A stretch of 64,000 bases of DNA from Aurelia coerulea (lineage: Eukaryota; Cnidaria; Scyphozoa; Semaeostomeae; Ulmaridae): positions 8,477,501 to 8,541,500 of the forward strand of contig CM076959.1 in assembly GCA_039566865.1 (NCBI GenBank). Reading direction: 5' to 3'. The notes under the pieces were generated by a model. The model had not been told where the DNA came from. It worked only from the letters and a program-made list of their open reading frames with translations, and did not search any database. A program made the position numbers and the translations under genes. Positions 54,481-64,000 of the stretch are shown piece by piece. Each line of letters opens with the position of its first letter. Within the stretch, counting starts at the first letter, position 1.

Positions 54481-55060
54481 AGGTGGCCCATTCGAGTTGA
54501 TTTTTGACTTCCAAATTATGCTGAACGAGTCTTGCAAATCCTTTTGTAAGAGCGTGCTCTCTCATCCCATGACCCTTCATAGCTGCCTCGACATAGCAAA
54601 CTGGGCCAAGCAAACTGGATGGAATGGGCTACTTGAAACTTCCCAACCTTCCAAAATGATACCAAATCACCCAAGGATTCTTTTTAGAGCAGAAGTAAAT
54701 CTGCGCGCGATCTTAATTGAAATGATCAATTTTGGGAATCCGCCATTTTGAATTGATGCTGCCATTATGAAATAATAGTGCTAAATGATGATTTTATTTC
54801 AAATATTCACAAAGACGATAGTCTTTCAGCGTATACAATCTAAAAACATGTATTTATGTAAGCAGAAGCCTGCTTTATGCACAAGTTTTTGTTAAAAATC
54901 CGCCATTTTACATTTAAGCCGCCATTTTGAAAAGACGGAAAAATTTCAAAAGTCCCCAACTGAAATTTGATTCTGCTATGTTTAACGATCCCAAATCCGT
55001 TTTCAGAACTTTGACTGGAAAAGTTTTCCGATTTTTCTGGCATGGGACCTGTCTATTAAC
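54481..55060. other. No gene; CCGCCATTTT words
   Basis: CCGCCATTTT occurs at about 54731, 54899 and 54919, with a CTGCCATTATG variant at about 54751. No coding motif. Confidence 0.35.
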
Positions 55061-56840
55061 ATGAGGGCAATTAACGAAGAAGACATCCAAAAAGCAATGG
55101 CTAAGATCAAACTAAAGAAAAGCTTTGGCAATGACAACGTCTCTGGATACTTTCTAAAGATTGCATTTCCAGTAATTTCTAGTAGTTTAGTGCAAATATT
55201 TAACGTTTCTATTGAAACCAGTACCTTTCCCGATGCTTGGAAAATTGCTAGAGTTACTCCGATTTACAAAGAAGGGGAAAAGTCAGAAAAATCGAACTAT
55301 AGACCAATTTCTGTATTGCCTGTCATATCTAGGCTATTTGAGAAACTTATCTTTGACCAGTTGTACCAGTACATGAATGAGAATGGATTTCTGTCACCAG
55401 ACCAGTCTGGTTTCAGAGCTCTACACTCAACTATAACTTGCTTGCTGAAATGCACAGATGATTGGTATAACGGCATGGATAAGGGACTTTTGACTGGCAT
55501 GATCTTTATTGATCTCAAAAAAGCTTTTGACACGGTTGATCATGAAATCCTTTGCCAAAAACTCGCGCACTATGGTGTACTAAGTAGGGAGCTATCTTGG
55601 TTCAAGTCCTATCTCGCTAACAGAAAGCAATATTGTCGAGTAAATGGTGTAGATTCTAATATGGGGAGCATCGAGGTGGGAGTCCCACAGGGCTCTTGTC
55701 TCGGTCCACTCCTATTTTTAGTGTACATAAATGACCTTCCATGCGTTATAAAGAACTCTAAAGTGTCTATGTATGCTGATGATACAAGTATTTATCATTT
55801 TTCGAAAGACATTACTCAGTTGACCGAGGCTATCAATGAAGATCTACGGAAACTTGATACGTGGTTAAAGGGGAACAAACTATCCCTCAACGTAACTAAA
55901 ACCCATTCTATGCTAATTACCACCAAACATAAGAAGAAGCATCTAGAGATTTCAAATCAAACTTTCCAACCTTCCATTCGCGAGACTAGAGTCGAAGTTG
56001 CAAGTAATACTAAGTACTTAGGTGTTCAAATCGACGAAAATCTCACATGGAAGGAGCAAATAAAAACATTCACTGCGAAAGCTTCCCGAGCTATCGGCTT
56101 CTTGAAATACGCCAAAAAGTATCTTCCTGCTGGAGTTGTGAAGACTCTCTATAGCAGCATCGTGGAGCCTCATTTCCAATACTGTTGTTCTGTTTGGGGT
56201 TGCTGCAATTCCACCGACATCTTACAATTGCAGAGACTTCAAAACAGAGCAGCTCGTGTTGTGACCAATAGTCAGTTCGATGCACCAAGTAAACCCTTGA
56301 TACAAAGTTTAGGTTGGCACACGATCAAGGAGCTGATAGATAGACAGACGAAACTAATGGTTTTTAAATGCATCATCGACCTTGCTCCTACCTATCTTTG
56401 CAATCTTTTCACCAAAAAAGCTGATTGCACCGAGCGTAGCCTACGAAATACAAACACTGACTTGAGGCTGCCTTTGAAAAGTTCCGCTAATGGACAAAAA
56501 TGCTTTTCATTCAAGGGTGCAAAAAGCTGGAACAGCCTTTCAACTGAGGTTAAACAGGCATCTTCGGTCAATGCCTTCAAGAGCCATATTTAGCGTGAAC
56601 TGCTGTGTAGATAATATATTTTAGATACCCTGTAAATTGATTTCAACACTGATCATTATTTCTAACATTGTTTTTAATAGATTAATTAGACTTTGACATA
56701 TTGTAAATAGGTTTTCTCTTTCCTTTGTATTATATTATTATTATTGTATTGTATCGTTAGATGGAGGGCCCCTTGAAAATCAGCACTTGCTGAAGGGCTA
56801 CCCTCCATAAATATGTGAAATCAAATCAAATCAAATCAAA
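55061..56840 (+). mobile_element. LINE, family D, 5'-truncated, with intact RT frame and (AATCA)n tail
   Basis: One open frame 55061-56593 (510 codons): AMAKIKLKKSFGNDNVSGYF, WKIARVTPIYKEGEKSEKSN, YRPISVLPVISRLFEKLIFD, SGFRALHSTITCLLKCTDDW, DLKKAFDTVDHEIL, GVPQGSCLGPLLFLVYINDL, the catalytic YADDTSIYHF, KYLGVQIDENLTW, HFQYCCSVWGCCNSTD, LQNRAARVVTN and FKGAKSWNSL. A 3' UTR follows, ending in TCAAATCAAATCAAATCAAA at about 56820-56840. Endonuclease and ORF1 are missing. The lack of any lesion in 510 codons suggests recent insertion or transcription as part of a longer element. Confidence 0.9.
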
Positions 56841-59800
56841 CGCAGAGAGGAGACAAAAGAAAAAGCTAATGTCTATAGAAATGTTTCCAAGAATGGTTGC
56901 TGCAGCACTAATATAGTGCTATAAAAGAAGTAACTTGCAGAACTAAAGTTTTAAAGAGCGATGAGTGCAATACTCTTTATAATACAAATTGTAGCTACTA
57001 AAATACGTTAATCTCCACTTTTTGTGCTTCAAATTTGTTTTCTTTGAGAAAATCAACGTTTAATTAATCGATGTTTGTTTATGCAGTAAAGCAAAACTGA
57101 GACTAAAGAAAAAGCTAATGTCTATAGTAATGTTTCCAAAAATGGCTGCTGCAGCACTAATATAGTGCTCTAAAAGAAGTAACAGGCAGAATTAAAGTTT
57201 TAAAGAACGATGAGTGCAATTTTCTTTATAATACAAATTGTAGCTACTAAAGTACGTTACACCACACTTTTTGTGCTTTTATTTTGTTTTCTTTTAGAAA
57301 ATAAACATTTAATTAATCGACGTTTGTTTATTCAGTAACGCAAAAATGAGACTAAAGAAAAATCTAATGTCTCTAGTAATGATTCAAAGAATGGTTCCTG
57401 CAGCCCTAATAAAGTGCTTTAAAAGAAATAACTGGCAGGACAAAAGTTTTAAAGAACGATGAATGCACAACTCTTTATAATAGAACTTGTAGCTAAGAAA
57501 GTACGTTAATCGACACTTTTTGTGTTTTAATTTCGTTATCTTTGAGAAAATAAACATTTAATTAATCGATGTTTGTTTATGCAGTAAAGCCAAAATGAGA
57601 CTAAAGAAAAAGCTGATGTCTATAGTAACTTTTTCAAGAATGGTTGCTGCAGCACTAATATAGTGCTATAAAAGAAGTAACTTGCAGAACTAAAGTTTTA
57701 AAGAGCGATGAGTGCAATACTCTTTATAATACAAATTGTAGCTACTAAAATACGTTAATCGACACTTTTTGTGTTTTAATTTCGTTATCTTTGAGAAAAT
57801 AAACATTTAATTAATCGATGTTTGTTTATGCAGTAAAGCCAAAATGAGACTAAAGAAAAAGCTGATGTCTATAGTGATGTTTCCAAGAATGGTTGCTGCA
57901 GCACTAATATAGTGCTATAAAAGAAGTAACTTGCAGAACTAAAGTTTTAAAGAACGATGAGTGCAATTTTCTTTATAATACAACTTGTAGCTACTAAAGT
58001 ACGTTACACCACATTTTTTGTGCTTTTATCTTGTTTTCTTTCAGAAAATAAACATTTAATTAATCGATGTTTGTTTATGCAGTAACGCAAAAATGAGACT
58101 AAAGAAAAAGTTAATGTCTATAGTAATGTCTCCAAGAATGGTTGCTGCAGGACTAATATAGTGCTGTAAAAGAAGTAACTTGCAGAACTAAAGTTTTAAA
58201 GAACGATGAGTGCAATACTCTTTATAATACAAATTGTAGCTAGCTAAAGTACGTTATTCTATACTTTTTGTGTTTTAAATTTGTTTTCTTTGAGAAAATA
58301 AACATTTAATTAATCGATGTTTGGTTAAGCAGTAAAGCTATAATGGGACTAAAGAAAAAACTTATGTCTATAGTAACTTTTTCAAGAATGGTTGCTACAG
58401 CACTAATATAGTGCTTTAAAAGAAGTAACAGTCAGAATTAAAGTTTTAAAGAACGATGAGTTCACAACTCTTTGTACTAGAAATTGTAGCTAAAAAAGTA
58501 CCTTAATCGACACTTTTTGTGTTTTAATTTTGTTTTCTTTGAGAAAATAAACGTTTAATTAATCGAGGTTTGTTGATGCAGTAACACAAAAATGAGACTA
58601 AAGAAAAAGCTAATGTCTATAGTAATGTTTCGAAGAATGGTTGCTGCAGCACTAATATAGTGCTATAAAAGAAGTAACTTGCAGAACTAAAGTTTTAAAG
58701 AACGATGAGTGCAATACTCTTTATAATACAAATTGTAGCTAGCTAAAGTACGTTAATCTACACTTTTTGTGTTTTAAATTTGTTTTCTTTGAGAAAATAA
58801 ACATTTAATTAATCGATGTTTGTTTAAGCAGTAAAGCTATAATTGGACTGAAGAAAATACTTATGTCTATAGTGATTTTTTCAAGAATGGTTGCTACAGC
58901 ACTAATATAGTGCTATAAAAGAAGTAACTGGCAGAATTAAAGTTTTAAAGAACGATGAGTGCAATACTCTTTATATTACAAGTTTTAGCTACTAAAGTAT
59001 GTTAATCTACACTTTTTGTTCTTATATTTTGTTTTCTTTGAGAAAATCAACGTTTAATTAATCGATGTTTCTTTATGCAGTAACGCAAAAATGAGACTAA
59101 AGAAAAAGCTAATGTCTATAGTAATGTTTCCAAGAATGGTTGCTGCAGCACTAATATAGTGCTTTAAAAGAAGTAACTGGCAGCACTAAAGTTTTAAAGA
59201 ACGATGAGTGCAATACTCTTTATATTACAAGTTTTAGCTACTAAAGTATGTTAATCTACACTTTTTGTGCTTCAAATTTGTTTTCTTTGAGAAAATCAAC
59301 GTTTAATTAATCGATGTTTGTTTATGCAGTAAAGCAAAACTGAGACTAAAGAAAAAGCTAATTTCTATTGTAATGTTTCCAAAAATGGCTGCTGCAGCAC
59401 TAATATAGTGCTCTAAAAGAAGTAACAGGCAGAATTAAAGTTTTAAAGAACGATGAGTGCAATTTTCTTTATAATACAAATTGTAGCTACTAAAGTACGT
59501 TACACCACACTTTTTGTGCTTTTATTTTGTTTTCTTTTAGAAAATAAACATTTAATTAATCGATGTTTGTTTATTCAGTAACGCAAAAATGAGACTAAAG
59601 AAAAATCTAATGTCTCTAGTAATGATTCAAAGAATGGTTCCTGCAGCACTAATAAAGTGCTTTAAAAGAAATAACTGGCAGGACAAAAGTTTTAAAGAAC
59701 GATGAATGCACAACTCTTTATAATAGAACTTGTAGCTAAGAAAGTACGTTACACTTTTGTTCTTTTATTTTGTTTTCTTTGAGAAAATAAACATTTAATT

Positions 59801-62800
59801 AATCGATGTTTGTTTATGCAGTAACGCAAAAATGAGACTAAAGAAAAAGCTAATGTCTATAGTAATGTTTCCAAGAATGGTTGCTGCAGCACTAATATAG
59901 TGCTTTAAAAGAAGTAACTGGCAGGAATAAAGTTTTAAAGAACGATGAGTGCAATACTCTTTATATTACAAGTTTTAGCTACTAAAGTATGTTAATCTAC
60001 ACTTTTTGTTCTTATATTTTGTTTTCTTTGAGAAAATCAACGTTTAATTAATCGATGTTTGTTTATGCAGTAAAGCAAAACTGATACTAAAGAAAAAGCT
60101 AATGTCTATAGTAATGTTTCCAAAAATGGCTGCTGCAGCACTAATATAGTGCTCTAAAACAAGTAACAGGCAGAATTAAAGTTTTAAAGAACGATGAGTG
60201 CAATTTTCTTTATAATACAAATTGTAGCTACTAAAGTACGTTACACCACACATTTTGTGCTTTTATTTTGTTTTCTTTCAGAAAATAAACATTTAATTAA
60301 TCGATGTTTGTTTATGCAGTAACGCAGAAATGAGACTAAAGAAAAAGCTAATGTCTATAGTAATGTTTCCAAGAATGGTTGCTGCAGCACTAATATAGTG
60401 CTATAAAAGAAGTAACTTGCAGAACTAAAGTTTTAAAGAGCGATGAGTGCAATACTCTTTATAATACAAATTGTAGCTAGCTAAAGTACGTTAATCTACA
60501 CTTTTTGTGTTTTAAATTTGTTTTCTTTGAGAAAATAAACATTTAATTAATCGATGTTTGTTTAAGCAGTAAAGCTATAATTGGACTGAAGAAAATACTT
60601 ATGTCTATAGTAATTTTTTCAAGAATGGTTGCTACAGCACTAATATGGTGCTTTAAAAGAAGTAACAGGCAGAATTAAAGTTTTAAAGAACGATGAGTGC
60701 AATACTCTTTATATTACAAGGTTTAGCTACTAAAGTATGTTAATCTACACTTTTTGTTCTTATATTTTGTTTTCTTTCAGAAAATAAACATTTAATTAAT
60801 CGATGTTTGTTTATGCAGTAACGCAGAAATGAGACTAAAGAAAAAGCTAATGTCTATAGTAATGTTTCCAAGAATGGTTGCTGCATTACTAATATAGTGC
60901 TATAAAAGAAGTAACTTGCAGAACTAAAGTTTTAAAGAGCGATGAGTGCAATACTCTTATAATACAAATTGTAGCTACTAAAATACGTTAATCTACACTT
61001 TTTGTGCTTCAAATTTGTTTTCTTTGAGAAAATCAACGTTTAATTAATCGATGTTTGTTTATGCAGTAAAGCAAAACTGAGACTAAAGAAAAAGCTAATG
61101 TCTATAGTAATGTTTCCAAAAATGGCTGCTGCAGCACTAATATAGTGCTCTAAAAGAAGTAACTGGCAGGACTAAAGTTTTAAAGAACGATGAGTGCAAT
61201 ACTCTTTATATTACAAGTTTTAGCTACTAAAGTATGTTAATCTACACTTTTTGTTCTTATATTTTGTTTTCTTTGAGAAAATAAACATTTAATTAATCGA
61301 TGTTTGTTTATGCAGTAACGCAAAAATGAGACTAAAGAAAAAGCTAATGTCTATAGTAATGTTTCCAAGAATGGTTGCTGCAGCACTAAGATAGTGCTTT
61401 AAAAGAAGAAACTGGCAGGACTAAAGTTTTAAAGAACGATGATTGCAATACTCTTTATAATACAAATTGTAGCTGCTAACGTACGTTAATTCACACATTT
61501 TGTGCTTTTATTTTGTTTTCTTTGAGAAAATAAACATTTAATTAATCGATGTTTGTTTATGCAGTAACGCAAAAATGAGACTAAAGAAAAAGCTAATGTC
61601 TATAGTAATGTTTCCAAGAATGGTTGCTGCAGCACTAATATAGTGCTTTAAAAGAAGTAACTGGCAGGACTAAAGTTTTAAAGAACGATGAGTGCAATAC
61701 TCTTTATATTACAAGTTTTAGCTACTAAAGTATGTTAATCTACACTTTTTGTTCTTATATTTTGTTTTCTTTGAGAAAATCAACGTTTAATTAATCGATG
61801 TTTGTTTATGCAGTAAAGCAAAACTGAGACTAAAGAAAAAGCTAATGTCTATAGTAATGTTTCCAAAAATGGCTGCTGCAGCACTAATATAGTGCTTTAA
61901 AAGAAGTAACAGGCATAATTAATGTTTTAAAGAACGATGTTTGCAATTTTCTTTATTATACAAATTGTAGCTACTAAAGTACGTTACACCACACATTTTG
62001 TGCTTTTATTTTGTTTTCTTTCAGAAAATATACATTTAATTAATCGATGTTTGTTTATGCAGTAACGCAGAAATGAGACTAAAGAAAAAGCTAATGTCTA
62101 TAGTAATGTTTCCAAGAATGGTTGCTGCAGCACTAATATAGTGCTATAAAAGAAGTAACTTGCAGAATTAAAGTTTTAAAGAACGATGAGTGCACAACTC
62201 TTTATACTAGAAATTGTAGCTAAAAAAGTACGTTACACTTTTGTTCATTTATTTTGTTTTCTTTGAGAAAATAAACATTTAATTAATCGATGTTTGTTTA
62301 TGCAGTAACGCAAAAATGAGACTAAAGAAAAAGCTAATGTCTATAGTAATGTTTCCAAGAATGGTTGCTGCAGCACTAATATAGTGCTTTAAAAGAAGTA
62401 ACTGGCAGGACTAAAGTTTTAAAGAACAATGAGTGCAATACTCTTAATAATAGAACATCTAGCTACTAAAGTACGTTAATCCACACTTTTTGTGCTTTTA
62501 TTTTGTTTTCTTTGAGAAAATAAACTTTTTATTAATCGATGCAGTAAAGCTAAAAAGGACTAAAGAAAAAACTAATATCTATAGTAATGTTTCAGAGAAT
62601 GGTTGCTGCAGCACCAATATAGTGCTATAAAAGAAGAAACTGCCAGAACTAAAATTTTAAAGAATGATGAGTGCTATAATTTTCTATATATATTGTAGCT
62701 ACAAGAGTACGTTAACCGACACTTTTTTGTGTTTTAAATTTGTTTTCTTTGAGAAAATAAACATTTAAATTAATCGATGTTTGTTTATGCAGTAAAGCCA

Positions 62801-64000
62801 AAATGAGACGAAAGAAAAAGCTAATGTCTATAGTAATGTTTCAATGAATGGTTCCTGCAGCACTAATAAAGTGCTTTAAAAGAAGTAACTTGCAGAATTA
62901 AAGTTTTAAAGAACGATGAGTGCAATATTCTTTATAATACAAATTGTAGCTACTAAAGTACGTTACACCACACTTTTTGTTCTTATATTTTTTTTCTTTG
63001 AGAAAATAAACGTTTAATTAATCGATGTTTGTTTATGTAGTAAAGCAAAATTGAGACTAAAGAAAAAGCTAATGTCTATAGTAATGTTTCCAAGAATGGT
63101 TGCTGCAGCACTAATATAGTGCTATAAAAGAAGTAATTTGCAGAACTAAAGTTTTAAAGAACGATGAGTGCAATACTCTTTATATTACAAGTTTTAGCTA
63201 CTAAAGTATGCTAATCTACACTTTTTGTTCTTATATTTTGTTTTCTTTGAGAAAATCAACGCTTAATTAATCGATGTTTTTCTTATGCAGTAAAGCAAAT
63301 TGAGACTAAGGAAAAAACTAATGTCTATAGTAATGCTTTCAAGAATGGTTGCTACAGCACTAATATAGTGCTTTAAAAGAAGTAACAGGCAGAACTAAAG
63401 TTTTAAAGAACGATGAGTGCAATTTTCTTCATGATACAAATTGTATCTACTGAAGTACGTTAACCGACACTTTTCGTGTTTTAAATTTGTTTTCTTTGAG
63501 AAAATAAACATTTAATTAATCGATGTTTGGTTATGCAGTAAAGCTATAATGGGACTAAAGAAAAAACTAATGTCTATAGTAATGTTTCCAAGAATGGTTG
63601 CTGCAGCACTAATATAGTGCTATCAAAGAAGTAACTTGCAGAACTAAAGTTTTAAAGAACGATGAGTGCAATACTCTTTATAATATAAATTGTAGCTACT
63701 GAAGTACGTTGAACGACACTTTTTTGTGCTTTTATTTTGTTTTCTTTGAGAAAATAAACATTTAATTAATCGATGTTTGTTTATGCAGTAACGCAAAAAT
63801 GAGACCAAAGAGAAATCTAATGTCTATAGCAATGTTTTCAAGAATGGTTGCTACAGCACTAATATAGTGCTTTAAAAGAAGTAACAGGCAGGACTAAAGT
63901 TTTAAAGAACGATGAGTGCAATACTCTTTATATTACAAGTTGTAGCTACTAAAGTATGTTAATCGACACTTTTTGTGTTTAAATTTGTTTTCTTAGAGAA
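56841..64000. repeat. Satellite array, about 249-bp monomer, 28 complete plus one partial copy
   Basis: Monomer landmarks (GAGACTAAAG) recur at 56850, 57099 and on to 63801; 6951 bases over 28 steps gives 248 bp on average. Each monomer has GCAGCACTAATATAGTGCT, AAAGTTTTAAAGAACGATGA, ACACTTTTTGTG and TTTAATTAATCGATGTTTGT. The array starts exactly at the tail of the preceding LINE and runs past the window edge. Variant pairs recur at multiples of the period (57096 and 59338, nine units; 60080 and 61826, seven units), showing higher-order structure. No long open frame. Confidence 0.96.

Noticed and set aside
56841..64000. Regular array considered as CRISPR-like
   Set aside because: Whole 249-bp units repeat with no unique spacers, and the context is animal DNA; it is a satellite.

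Overview
The window is AT-rich, intron-rich, transposon-dense animal DNA with no prokaryotic signals such as operons, Shine-Dalgarno sites or a CRISPR array. It is most likely from a marine invertebrate. An anthozoan cnidarian (coral or anemone) is my best guess, because the MULE/SWIM gene family, the uncharacterised repeat family at 52.7-54.5 kb and the many CR1/L2-type LINEs resemble families I associate with cnidarian genomes. That assignment is inference.

One intact host gene is supported: an ELOVL very-long-chain fatty-acid elongase on the + strand. It has seven coding exons from 27240 to 47005 that join in phase to a 290-residue protein carrying all the family motifs and a C-terminal KKRD ER-retrieval signal. 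Its introns have been rebuilt by mobile DNA. A 1.8-kb block holding coding exon 1 was copied in inverted orientation into intron 2, between two 310-bp copies of the target. Coding exon 5 is followed by a perfect 119-bp tandem copy. The introns also hold four palindromic TA-flanked elements that share only a terminal motif, a hAT-type MITE with a perfect 8-bp target duplication, and antisense LINEs.

Region by region. 1-14 kb: a decayed Mutator-like (MULE) transposase/SWIM-finger gene on the + strand, split by two antisense LINEs of one family (329-5633 essentially full length; about 6531-9890 5'-truncated) and carrying frameshifts and a stop. 14-16.3 kb: a palindrome, a fragment of a retrotransposon-type C-terminal nuclease domain, a LINE relic and a GATA microsatellite. 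16.4-27 kb: no convincing gene; a pogo/Tigger-like MITE, a 124-bp tandem repeat interrupted by a LINE, a foldback structure with minisatellite arms, and a MITE. 27-47 kb: the ELOVL gene. 47-56.8 kb: another foldback, a short MITE, two LINEs with nearly whole reverse transcriptases (50.6-52.7 and 55.1-56.8 kb), and two oppositely oriented halves of an uncharacterised repeat-family protein gene. 56.84-64 kb: a satellite array of about 249-bp monomers (about 28 complete plus one partial) that runs off the window.

No rRNA, tRNA or CRISPR was recognised. All identities and family calls were made by eye.
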